The position numbers and the translations under genes are program-made. 6,318 bases of DNA from Comamonadaceae bacterium (lineage in GTDB: Bacteria; Pseudomonadota; Gammaproteobacteria; Burkholderiales; Burkholderiaceae_C), in contig JAIXXW010000271.1 in assembly GCA_027490555.1 (NCBI GenBank), positions 1 to 6,318 on the forward strand, written 5' to 3'. Below, piece by piece: positions 1 through 6,147 of this stretch; within the stretch, counting starts at the first letter, position 1; every line of letters starts with the position of its first letter. The notes beneath the pieces are model-generated. The model made no database searches. It saw only the letters and a list, made by a program, of their open reading frames with translations, and had not been told where the DNA came from.

Positions 1-3
1 CGA

Positions 4-1302
4 TCAACGCTGCACGTCGCGGCGCACGGAACCGGTGAACAGCTGGCGTGGGCGGCCGATCTTGTACTCGGGGTCGCTGATCATTTCATTGAGCTGGGCG
101 ATCCAGCCAACGGTGCGTGCCAGGGCGAAGACCCCGGTGAACAGGTTCACGGGGATGCCGATGGCGCGTTGCACGATGCCGGAGTAGAAGTCCACATTGG
201 GATAGAGCTTGCGGCTGACGAAGTATTCGTCTTCGAGGGCGATCTTTTCCAGTTCCTTGGCCAGCTTGAACAGGGGGTCGTTTTCCAGACCCAGCTCGGC
301 CAGGACTTCGTTGCAGGTTTCCTGCATGAGCTTGGCGCGGGGGTCGTAGTTCTTGTACACGCGGTGGCCAAAACCCATCAGCTTGACGCCGGAGTTCTTG
401 TCTTTCACCTGGTTCATGAATTCGCCAACTTTGGACACGCCGCCCATTTTCTGGATCTCTTCCAGCATGGTCAGGCAGGCTTCGTTGGCGCCACCGTGGG
501 CAGGGCCCCAGAGGCAGGCCACACCGGCTGCGATGGCGGCAAATGGGTTGGTGCCCGACGAGCCGCACAAACGCACGGTGGAGGTGGAGGCGTTTTGCTC
601 GTGGTCTGCGTGCAAGATGAAGATCCGGTCCATGGCGCGCTCGAGCACGGGGTTGACCACATAGTCTTCGCAAGGCGTGCCGAACATCATGCGCAGGAAG
701 TTGCCGGCATAGGACAGCTCGTTGCGGGGGTACATGTAAGGCTGGCCCACGCCGTATTTGTAGGCCATGGCCACCAGGGTGGGCATTTTGGCGATCAGGC
801 GGATCGCGGCGATGTGGCGGTGGTCGGGGTTGTTGATGTCGGTGCTGTCATGGTAGAAGGCCGACAAAGCGCCGATCAGACCGGTCAACACGGCCATGGG
901 GTGGGCGTCACGGCGAAAGCCACGCAGGAAAAACTGCATCTGCTCGTTGACCATGGTGTGGTTGTTGACGAGCTTGTGAAAGTCCTTGCTCTGCTGGCCC
1001 ACGGGCAATTCGCCGTTGAGCAAGAGGTAGCAGGTGTCCAGGTAGTCGGCTTTGTTGGCCAACTGCTCGATGGGGTAGCCGCGGTAGAGGAGTTCACCCT
1101 TGTCGCCGTCGATGTAGGTGATGGCCGACTGGCATGAGGCCGTGGACAGGAAGCCCGGGTCGTAGGTGAACATGCCACTTTGCGCATACAGCTTGCGGAT
1201 GTCGATCACATCCGGTCCGATGTTGCCCGAGTAGACGGGCATGTCGATGCTGGGGCTGCCATTGGAAAACGACAGGGTGGCTTTGTTATCGGCGAGTTTC
1301 AT
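4..1302 (-). CDS. gltA: Citrate synthase, type II (NADH-sensitive form)
   Basis: Condenses oxaloacetate and acetyl-CoA to citrate, the entry step of the TCA cycle, in the cytoplasm. The 432-residue protein matches the length of E. coli GltA (427). The catalytic set is visible: H269 in GPAHGGANEA, H313 in FGHRVYK and D371 in YPNVDFYSG, equivalent to E. coli H264, H305 and D362. The HADHEQNAST block (231-240) is also present. Residues that bind the allosteric inhibitor NADH in E. coli (Y145, R163, K167, C206) are conserved at Y150, R168, K172 and C211, all with the same offset of 5, so I infer a hexameric NADH-inhibited enzyme. The ATG at 1302 is preceded by AGAGGA (1316-1311) with 8-base spacing, and the stop is TGA at 4-6. 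It is the last gene seen of the sdh cluster, 42 bases after sdhE with no terminator between, so co-transcription is likely. A methylcitrate synthase is less likely given the type II sequence. Confidence 0.98.
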   Translation of the reverse strand: MKLADNKATLSFSNGSPSIDMPVYSGNIGPDVIDIRKLYAQSGMFTYDPGFLSTASCQSAITYIDGDKGELLYRGYPIEQLANKADYLDTCYLLLNGELPVGQQSKDFHKLVNNHTMVNEQMQFFLRGFRRDAHPMAVLTGLIGALSAFYHDSTDINNPDHRHIAAIRLIAKMPTLVAMAYKYGVGQPYMYPRNELSYAGNFLRMMFGTPCEDYVVNPVLERAMDRIFILHADHEQNASTSTVRLCGSSGTNPFAAIAAGVACLWGPAHGGANEACLTMLEEIQKMGGVSKVGEFMNQVKDKNSGVKLMGFGHRVYKNYDPRAKLMQETCNEVLAELGLENDPLFKLAKELEKIALEDEYFVSRKLYPNVDFYSGIVQRAIGIPVNLFTGVFALARTVGWIAQLNEMISDPEYKIGRPRQLFTGSVRRDVQR

Positions 1303-1344
1303 GGTGGGTTTCCTCTTAGTTTCCGGGTGTGAACCTTTTCAGGC

Positions 1345-1653
1345 TCAGGCTCTCAGCATGTCCAGGACTTCACACACCTCATCGGTGCTGATCTCGGGCT
1401 GAAGGGCTTTGCGGCCCAACAGCAAGTCCATGAGATCGTTGTCTGACAGATCCATCAGCGCGTACATGCCCCGGGCCTGGCCAACCGTCAAGCCCGCAGC
1501 GTGCCGGTTGAAGAAGCGCTCGATGAACAAGTCGTTCTCGAGCAGTCCGCGCCGACTGCGCCAGCGCAGCTTGCTCAGTGAGCGTTCGCTCAGAGGGGCG
1601 AGGCGGTCGGCGCCGACCAGCGACGCGTCTTCCAGGATCGGGTTCACAGTCAT
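1345..1653 (-). CDS. sdhE: FAD assembly factor SdhE (CptB/YgfY family)
   Basis: Small cytoplasmic protein of 102 residues that, in this family, binds SdhA and promotes covalent attachment of FAD. The diagnostic RGxxE motif is present as R35-G36-L-L-E39, within a basic helix (RWRSRRGLLEND, 30-41). It is followed by the conserved FIERFF segment (43-48), the DLSDNDLMDLL segment (68-78) and an acidic C-terminal part. Its ATG overlaps the sdhB stop as TGATG (1655-1651), and no well-placed Shine-Dalgarno sequence is visible, so translation is probably coupled to sdhB. The same frame stays open upstream to 1926, but that part lies inside sdhB and is not protein-like for this family. An in-frame GTG directly before the ATG is possible but less likely. 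The N-terminal stretch before the first helix is somewhat longer than in the roughly 88-residue E. coli protein. Confidence 0.94.
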   Translation of the reverse strand: MTVNPILEDASLVGADRLAPLSERSLSKLRWRSRRGLLENDLFIERFFNRHAAGLTVGQARGMYALMDLSDNDLMDLLLGRKALQPEISTDEVCEVLDMLRA

Positions 1654-2357
1654 CACACGGCTCGGCGGACCATCATCTCTTTGATCTTGCCGATGGCCTT
1701 GGTGGGGTTCAAGCCCTTGGGGCAGACGTCGACACAGTTCATGATGGTGTGGCAGCGGAACAGGCGGTAGGGGTCTTCCAGGTTGTCCAGGCGCTCCGAT
1801 GTGGCTTCGTCTCGGCTGTCGGCGATGAAGCGGTAGGCCTGCAGCAGACCGGCGGGGCCCACAAACTTGTCCGGGTTCCACCAGAAACTGGGGCAGCTGG
1901 TGGAGCAGCTGGCGCACAGGATGCACTCGTACAGACCGTTCAGCTCATCGCGCTCTTCGGGGCTTTGCAGGCGCTCGGTTTCGGGGGGGATGGTGCTGTT
2001 GATCAGGTAAGGCTTGATCGAGTGGTATTGCTTGAAGAACTGGGTCATGTCCACGATGATGTCGCGGATCACGGGCAGGCCAGGCAAGGGCTTCAGGACA
2101 ATCGTGCCGGGCAGGGTTTTCATGTTGGTCAGGCAGGCCAGGCCATTTTTCCCGTTGATGTTCATCGCGTCCGAGCCGCACACACCCTCACGGCAAGAGC
2201 GGCGGAAGGAAATGGACGGGTCCACGGCCTTGAGCTTCATCAGGGCGTCCAGCAGCATGCGTTCATTGCCGTCCAACTCGACCTGGATGGTCTGCATATA
2301 AGGCTTGGCGTCCTTGTCGGGGTCGTAGCGGTAGATCTGGAATGTGCGTAGGGTCAT
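1653..2357 (-). CDS. sdhB: Succinate dehydrogenase iron-sulfur subunit
   Basis: Carries electrons from the flavin of SdhA to quinone through three iron-sulfur clusters, on the cytoplasmic face of the inner membrane. It has 234 residues. The N-terminal plant-type ferredoxin domain has C55, C60, D63 and C75 for the [2Fe-2S] cluster, the same numbering and Asp ligand as E. coli. The C-terminal domain has C145, C148, C151 and C212 for [4Fe-4S], and C155, C202 and C208 for [3Fe-4S]. Quinone-site residues P156, W160, H203 and I205 correspond to E. coli P160, W164, H207 and I209. The start is set at ATG 2357, where the family N-terminus begins (MTLRTFQIYRYDPD), with CAGGAG 7 bases upstream. The frame stays open a further 20 codons to 2417, but that part encodes an RNA hairpin and no family sequence. 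Its TGA stop overlaps the sdhE start by one base. Confidence 0.98.
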   Translation of the reverse strand: MTLRTFQIYRYDPDKDAKPYMQTIQVELDGNERMLLDALMKLKAVDPSISFRRSCREGVCGSDAMNINGKNGLACLTNMKTLPGTIVLKPLPGLPVIRDIIVDMTQFFKQYHSIKPYLINSTIPPETERLQSPEERDELNGLYECILCASCSTSCPSFWWNPDKFVGPAGLLQAYRFIADSRDEATSERLDNLEDPYRLFRCHTIMNCVDVCPKGLNPTKAIGKIKEMMVRRAV

Positions 2358-2364
2358 GAAAGAA

Positions 2365-2370
2365 CTCCTG
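2365..2370 (-). promoter_or_regulatory. Ribosome binding site that fixes the sdhB start
   Basis: CAGGAG reads on the minus strand 7 bases before ATG 2357. It is the best Shine-Dalgarno match in the sdhA-sdhB gap. It supports the 2357 start over the upstream in-frame ATG at 2417, which lies only 3 bases past the sdhA stop and has no comparable site. Confidence 0.8.
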
Positions 2371-2384
2371 GGGTATTCGGGTGG

Positions 2385-2412
2385 TGGACCGCAGCCTGAG
2401 GCCAGCGGTCCA
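2385..2412 (-). other. Intercistronic RNA hairpin between sdhA and sdhB
   Basis: The transcript would form an 8-bp perfect stem (TGGACCGC at 2412-2405 with GCGGTCCA at 2392-2385). A further 3-bp GCC/GGC helix can form in its 12-base loop. It lies 8 bases after the sdhA stop and 15 bases before the sdhB Shine-Dalgarno site. No U-run follows it, so it is not an intrinsic terminator. I infer a possible role in mRNA stability or relative expression of sdhA and sdhB; no function is shown. Confidence 0.6.
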
Positions 2413-2420
2413 GACAAACT

Positions 2421-4226
2421 TTAGAAGGTACGGACCTTGGGTGGCACGGAGTCCACGGTCAGGGGTTTGAGCTTGACCGGTTTGTAAGTCAAGCTGTTGG
2501 TCGCGCTGTGCCACAGGGTGTGCTTCATCCAGTTGGCATCGTCGCGGCCCAGGGGGGCCATGGGGTCATCCACGGGACGCTCGTAGTCGCTCACGGTGTG
2601 GGCGCCACGGCATTCGCGGCGGGCGGCGGCAGACACCATGGTGGCTTGCGCGCTTTCGATCAGGTTGTCCACTTCCAGGGCCTCGATGCGGGCGGTGTTG
2701 AACACCTTGGAGGTGTCCTTCAGGCCGATCGCGTTGACGCGCTCGCGGATGGCAGCGATTTTTTGCACGCCTTCGTCCATGCTGGCCTGGGTGCGGAACA
2801 CACCCGCGTGTTTCTGCATGGTGGCGCGCATGTCGTTGGCCACGTCTTGGGCGTATTCCCCGCCACGGCCTTCGAGTTTGTTCAAGCGGCTCAGGGTGAA
2901 GTCGGCCGCGTCGGCGGGCAGAGGTTTGTGCGACTTGGTTTTGGAAGCAAAGTCGACGATGTGGTTGCCCGCAGCACGCCCGAACACCAGCAAGTCGAGC
3001 AGGGAATTGGTGCCCAGGCGGTTGGCGCCGTGCACCGACACGCAAGAGCATTCGCCCACGGCGTACAAGCCGTTGACCACGGCATTGTGGTCGCTGGCGG
3101 TCTGCGTCACCACCTGGCCATGGATGTTGGTGGGGATGCCGCCCATCTGGTAATGGATGGTGGGCACCACCGGGATCGGCTCTTTGGTGATGTCGACGTT
3201 GGCGAAGTTGACGCCGATCTCGTACACCGAGGGCAGGCGTTTGTGGATGGTCTCGGCACCCAGGTGGTCGAGTTTGAGAAACACAAAATCCTTGTTCGGG
3301 CCACAGCCACGGCCTTCCTTGATTTCTTGGTCCATGCAGCGCGAGACGAAGTCACGCGGTGCCAGGTCTTTCAGGGTGGGGGCATAGCGCTCCATGAAGC
3401 GCTCGCCATGGCTGTTGAGCAAGATCGCGCCTTCGCCACGGCAGCCTTCGGTCAGCAACACGCCTGCACCGGCCACGCCGGTGGGGTGGAATTGCCAGAA
3501 CTCCATGTCTTCGAGCGGGATGCCCGCGCGGGCGGCCATGCCCAGGCCGTCACCGGTGTTGATGAAAGCGTTGGTGGAGGCGGCATAAATGCGGCCGGCA
3601 CCGCCGGTGGCCATCAGCACGGTTTTGGCGTGCAGGATGTGCAGATCGCCGGTTTCCATCTCGAGGGCGGTGACACCCACCACATCGCCTTCGGCGTCGC
3701 GGATCAGGTCCAGGGCCATCCATTCCACAAAGAAACTGGTCTTGGCCGCCACGTTTTGCTGGTACAGGGTGTGCAGCATGGCGTGACCGGTGCGGTCAGC
3801 GGCAGCACAAGCGCGTTGCACGGGCTTTTCGCCGTAGTTGGCGGTGTGGCCGCCAAAGGGGCGCTGGTAAATGGTGCCGTCCGGGTTGCGGTCGAAGGGC
3901 ATGCCCATGTGCTCCAGGTCGTACACGACCTTGGGTGCTTCACGGCACATGAATTCGATCGCATCCTGGTCACCGAGCCAATCAGAGCCCTTGACGGTGT
4001 CGTAGAAGTGGTAGTGCCAGTTGTCGTCGGACATGTTGCCCAGGCTGGCGCCGATGCCGCCTTGGGCCGCCACCGTGTGCGAACGGGTGGGGAACACTTT
4101 GGACAGCACGGCCACGTTCAGGCCCGCACGGGCCAGTTGCAGCGAGGCACGCATGCCTGAACCACCGGCGCCGACGATCACGACGTCAAATTTGCGGGTG
4201 GTGACTTTGTCTTTGGTATAGCTCAT
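2421..4226 (-). CDS. sdhA: Succinate dehydrogenase flavoprotein subunit
   Basis: Catalytic subunit of complex II; oxidises succinate to fumarate and passes electrons via covalent FAD to SdhB. The protein has 601 residues, close to the E. coli length (588). The Rossmann FAD motif VVIVGAGGSG lies at 15-24. The covalent flavin histidine is H50 in TRSHTVAAQGG (E. coli H45). Active-site residues are all present: H247 in HPTG, T259-E260 in LLTEGCRGEG, R291, H358 in PTIHYQMGG and R403 in HGANRLG (E. coli H242, T254-E255, R286, H354, R399). The capping domain lies roughly between 250 and 365, with the helical C-terminal domain after 450. It starts 53 bases after sdhD and is followed 63 bases later by sdhB. 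The bases before ATG 4226 (pyrimidine- and A-rich) hold no convincing Shine-Dalgarno site, which is odd for an abundant subunit. The N-terminus fits the family, so the start is kept. Fumarate reductase is less likely, given the two short heme-anchor genes next to it. Confidence 0.99.
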   Translation of the reverse strand: MSYTKDKVTTRKFDVVIVGAGGSGMRASLQLARAGLNVAVLSKVFPTRSHTVAAQGGIGASLGNMSDDNWHYHFYDTVKGSDWLGDQDAIEFMCREAPKVVYDLEHMGMPFDRNPDGTIYQRPFGGHTANYGEKPVQRACAAADRTGHAMLHTLYQQNVAAKTSFFVEWMALDLIRDAEGDVVGVTALEMETGDLHILHAKTVLMATGGAGRIYAASTNAFINTGDGLGMAARAGIPLEDMEFWQFHPTGVAGAGVLLTEGCRGEGAILLNSHGERFMERYAPTLKDLAPRDFVSRCMDQEIKEGRGCGPNKDFVFLKLDHLGAETIHKRLPSVYEIGVNFANVDITKEPIPVVPTIHYQMGGIPTNIHGQVVTQTASDHNAVVNGLYAVGECSCVSVHGANRLGTNSLLDLLVFGRAAGNHIVDFASKTKSHKPLPADAADFTLSRLNKLEGRGGEYAQDVANDMRATMQKHAGVFRTQASMDEGVQKIAAIRERVNAIGLKDTSKVFNTARIEALEVDNLIESAQATMVSAAARRECRGAHTVSDYERPVDDPMAPLGRDDANWMKHTLWHSATNSLTYKPVKLKPLTVDSVPPKVRTF

Positions 4227-4279
4227 GGTTTATCGAGTGGGGTGTGGTTGCAGCGCAGTGACAGGCGAGGGCAGAGGCA

Positions 4280-4648
4280 TCACAGGCGCCACAGCGCCTG
4301 AACGGCCCAGCCGGCACAGCCGACCAGCCAGACGAGGGTGAAAACGTGCAAGACCATGCGCACGGCCAGGGGCTTGACGTAGTCCATCCAGATGTCCCGC
4401 ATGCCCACCCAGACGTGGTAGAGCAAGGCGATGACGACGGAAAAAGTGAGGACTTTCATCCACTGCGCTGCGAAAATGCCAGCCCATTCTTCGTAGCCGA
4501 TGGGGCCGGAGGTGAAGATCACCTGCGCCAGGATGACCACGGTGAAAAGCGCCATCAGGACGGCGGTGACACGTTGGGCCAGCCAGTCGCGAAAGCCATA
4601 ACCGGCACCGGTCACGATGCGCTTGGAGCCGTAATTCACGGACGACAT
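4280..4648 (-). CDS. sdhD: Succinate dehydrogenase membrane anchor subunit SdhD
   Basis: Hydrophobic anchor of 122 residues that, with SdhC, holds SdhAB to the inner membrane, binds heme b and forms the quinone site. Three membrane segments are visible, at about 23-45, 64-84 and 95-117. The heme-ligand histidine is H78 and the quinone-site D89-Y90 pair lies in the MDYVKPL block. The 12-residue spacing from H78 to Y90 equals that of E. coli H71 to Y83. The start is placed at ATG 4648, preceded by AAGGAA (4662-4657) with 8-base spacing. The same frame is open upstream to 4882, but that part overlaps sdhC and does not resemble the family. It starts 38 bases after sdhC and ends 53 bases before sdhA. 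Sequence similarity in this family is low, so the call rests on the conserved block, topology and position. Confidence 0.95.
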   Translation of the reverse strand: MSSVNYGSKRIVTGAGYGFRDWLAQRVTAVLMALFTVVILAQVIFTSGPIGYEEWAGIFAAQWMKVLTFSVVIALLYHVWVGMRDIWMDYVKPLAVRMVLHVFTLVWLVGCAGWAVQALWRL

Positions 4649-4686
4649 AGATCGATTTCCTTGTTGTTTTTGGTGGAACGGAGGGA

Positions 4687-5118
4687 TCAGTACAGACCAA
4701 ATAGCTTGGCCGCCAAAACCGCGGTCAAACCAAGGCTGAACACCAGGGTGGCCACGGCAGAGGATTTGCCGAATTCCTTGCCCACGGCATGGAATGTGTC
4801 CATGTAAATGTGGCGCATGCCAGCGATGAAGTGGTGCAGGTAAGCCCAGATCAGCGCCAGTGCCAACAACTTGAAGAACCAACCGGGCGCGACACCGAGG
4901 CCGACGCCGAAAGCGGCAGAGAGTTTGGCGAACGAAATTTCGGAGGTGATGGAGTTGTCAAACATCCAAATGAACAAGGGCATGAGCAAGAACATCAGGA
5001 AGCCGCTGATGCGGTGCAAGATGGACACAATGCCGGCAGCCGGGAGTCGGTAAGTCGGCAGGTCTTTCAGGGCATGGATGTTGCGGAATTCAGGCCGCTT
5101 GCGGGCAAGTTCGGTCAT
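4687..5118 (-). CDS. sdhC: Succinate dehydrogenase cytochrome b556 subunit SdhC
   Basis: First gene of the sdh cluster; membrane anchor that provides one heme b ligand and part of the quinone site. It has 143 residues and three membrane segments, at about 28-53, 80-100 and 119-141. The signature SILHRISG (32-39) gives S32 and R36, equivalent to the quinone-site S27 and R31 of E. coli. The second signature, HHFIAGMRH (95-103), gives H96 as the heme ligand (E. coli H84) and H103 (E. coli H91). The N-terminus RPEFRNIHALKDLPTYRLP is cytoplasmic and longer than in E. coli. ATG 5118 is preceded only by a weak AGAAAG. A predicted promoter lies at 5170-5197, giving a leader of about 45 bases. Confidence 0.97.
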   Translation of the reverse strand: MTELARKRPEFRNIHALKDLPTYRLPAAGIVSILHRISGFLMFLLMPLFIWMFDNSITSEISFAKLSAAFGVGLGVAPGWFFKLLALALIWAYLHHFIAGMRHIYMDTFHAVGKEFGKSSAVATLVFSLGLTAVLAAKLFGLY

Positions 5119-5169
5119 GGGGTACTTTCTAGATGGAACGTGCTTGTGTGGTGGATGACAAACCGATGG

Positions 5170-5197
5170 ATTCTATTGCAACGCATCAAACTGACAG
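5170..5197 (-). promoter_or_regulatory. Predicted sigma-70 promoter of the sdh operon
   Basis: On the minus strand, CTGTCA (5197-5192, 4 of 6 to consensus) is followed after 16 bases by TAGAAT (5175-5170, 5 of 6). Transcription would start near 5163, about 45 bases before sdhC. An inverted repeat, ACTGA at 5190-5194 and TCAGT at 5205-5209, overlaps the -35 region and might be an operator. The gap (5119-5246) contains no copy of the 6083-6094 dyad and no clear terminator for the upstream regulator gene, so some readthrough from that gene is possible. Confidence 0.45.
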
Positions 5198-5246
5198 GAT
5201 CATTTCAGTGACACTTTGTGGAATTTTTCGGGGGCCAACTGGGCGC

Positions 5247-6032
5247 TCAGTTCAACGCGTTGCGGTAATGGTGGGTGTCGGTGCGGTAAAAGCCGCGGCG
5301 CAACTCCATGGGGGTGTTTTTGTAGGTATAGGCTACACGCTCCACACTCAGCAAAGGGGTGTGGGCGGGCAGTTGCAGCAATTCCCTTTGGGTCTTGTCG
5401 GGCAAAACAGCTCGGATTTTTTCATCGGCGCGCACCATGCGCACGCCAAACTCGGTTTCAAACAAGGCATACATGGGCCCGTGGTAGGCCGACAGCCTTT
5501 CGGCGGTCAAGCCGCGAAATGGCGCACCGGGCAACCACAAGTCTTCCAAGATGGTGGGGACGTTTGAAAACGAAAGAACTCTTCGCACTTGCAGCACCGT
5601 GTCGCCCGAGCGCAAAGCCAGGGCTCTGGCAATCTCGGCCGTGGCACGCAGTCGTTTGCAGTCCACGATGTGGCGCTGGGCGGGGCCCTCGGTGTTCTGG
5701 TCGCCTTGGTCGGGCACCAGTTTCAAAAAACGGTACTGCACATGCTGCTCGGCATGGGTGGCCACAAAAGTGCCCTTGCCCTGCTTGCGGATCAACAGGT
5801 GGTCGCTGGCCAATTCGTCGATGGCTTTGCGCACCGTGCCCTGGCTGACCCGGTACCGCACCGCCAATTCGATCTCGCTGGGGATCGCCTCACCCGGCTT
5901 CCATTCGCCGGCTTGGAGGCTTTGCAGGATCAGGCCCTTGATTTGTTGGTAGAGCGGGCTGAACGCAGGCGTGTTGAGCGAGGCTTCACTCGCTGCGGCT
6001 TGTGCATCGATCGGGTTCAAAGGGTGGTTCAT
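5247..6032 (-). CDS. GntR-family (HutC subfamily) transcriptional regulator next to mdh and sdh
   Basis: Cytoplasmic DNA-binding regulator of 261 residues. The N-terminal winged helix-turn-helix spans about 26-92 and has typical GntR landmarks: PLYQQIK (27-33), GEAIPSE (47-53), VSQGTVRKAIDEL (62-74) and the wing RKQGKGTFV (82-90). The rest (about 98-255) fits a UTRA effector-binding domain, as in HutC-type regulators. A TCA intermediate or other organic acid as ligand is an inference from the neighbours only. The start is placed at ATG 6032. An in-frame GTG at 6053 would add 7 residues. Neither has a visible Shine-Dalgarno site, so the choice is uncertain. The gene is divergent from mdh and lies 128 bases upstream of sdhC on the same strand. 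Its own predicted promoter contains a dyad between the -35 and -10, which suggests autoregulation. I do not recognise an established gene name. Confidence 0.93.
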   Translation of the reverse strand: MNHPLNPIDAQAAASEASLNTPAFSPLYQQIKGLILQSLQAGEWKPGEAIPSEIELAVRYRVSQGTVRKAIDELASDHLLIRKQGKGTFVATHAEQHVQYRFLKLVPDQGDQNTEGPAQRHIVDCKRLRATAEIARALALRSGDTVLQVRRVLSFSNVPTILEDLWLPGAPFRGLTAERLSAYHGPMYALFETEFGVRMVRADEKIRAVLPDKTQRELLQLPAHTPLLSVERVAYTYKNTPMELRRGFYRTDTHHYRNALN

Positions 6033-6076
6033 GAAAGAGGGCAGGGCAGGCACATCGGGTGCATGGCATGTCGCGC

Positions 6077-6104
6077 ATCATATCTTATATAAGACATAAG
6101 ACAA
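6077..6104 (-). promoter_or_regulatory. Predicted promoter of the GntR regulator gene
   Basis: On the minus strand, TTGTCT (6104-6099) and TATGAT (6082-6077, 5 of 6 to consensus) are separated by 16 bases. Transcription would start near 6070, leaving a short leader of about 38 bases to ATG 6032, or 17 bases to GTG 6053. The 12-bp dyad at 6083-6094 lies wholly in the spacer, which is a typical place for a repressor site. Confidence 0.5.
6083..6102. promoter_or_regulatory. Candidate GntR operator: perfect dyad plus a third half-site
   Basis: TCTTATATAAGA at 6083-6094 is a perfect 12-bp palindrome in otherwise GC-rich DNA. Its right arm, written ATAAGAC (6089-6095), is repeated directly at 6096-6102, giving three half-sites in 21 bases; the left arm, ATCTTAT, differs by one base. 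GntR dimers usually bind AT-rich palindromes of this size near their own gene. The site covers the regulator's promoter spacer and -35, and ends 3 bases before the predicted mdh -35. I infer autorepression and possibly control of mdh; the binding protein is not shown by sequence alone. Confidence 0.6.
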
Positions 6105-6105
6105 A

Positions 6106-6135
6106 TTGACGAAAGCGGGTTTTCGCAGGTACACT
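6106..6135 (+). promoter_or_regulatory. Predicted sigma-70 promoter of mdh
   Basis: TTGACG (6106-6111, 5 of 6 to consensus) and TACACT (6130-6135, 4 of 6) are separated by 18 bases. Transcription would start near 6142, leaving a leader of about 128 bases before mdh. The spacer contains an imperfectly spaced inverted repeat, CGAAA (6110-6114) and TTTCG (6121-6125). Confidence 0.5.
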
Positions 6136-6147
6136 CCGAGCCTGTTT

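Noticed and set aside
169..1137. Open frame of about 322 codons on the + strand, opposite gltA
   Set aside because: Antisense shadow of gltA with the same Val/Gly/His-rich composition; no family resemblance, and gltA is unambiguous.
1654..1926. Upstream extension of the sdhE frame
   Set aside because: It lies entirely inside sdhB in another frame. SdhE family proteins are about 80-100 residues, which fits the ATG at 1653.
2508..4160. Open frame of about 550 codons on the + strand, opposite sdhA
   Set aside because: It is an exact antisense shadow of sdhA, produced by GC-rich third positions. Its translation is a low-complexity Gly/Val/His/Ala-rich string with no recognisable domain.
4649..4882. 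Upstream extension of the sdhD frame
   Set aside because: Most of it overlaps sdhC out of frame and is His/Gly/Pro-rich, unlike an SdhD N-terminus. The ATG at 4648 has a good ribosome site.
5210..5246. Possible intrinsic terminator after the GntR gene
   Set aside because: There is a short A-rich tract and a small AGTG-T-CACT dyad, but no stable GC stem followed by a U-run on the minus strand.
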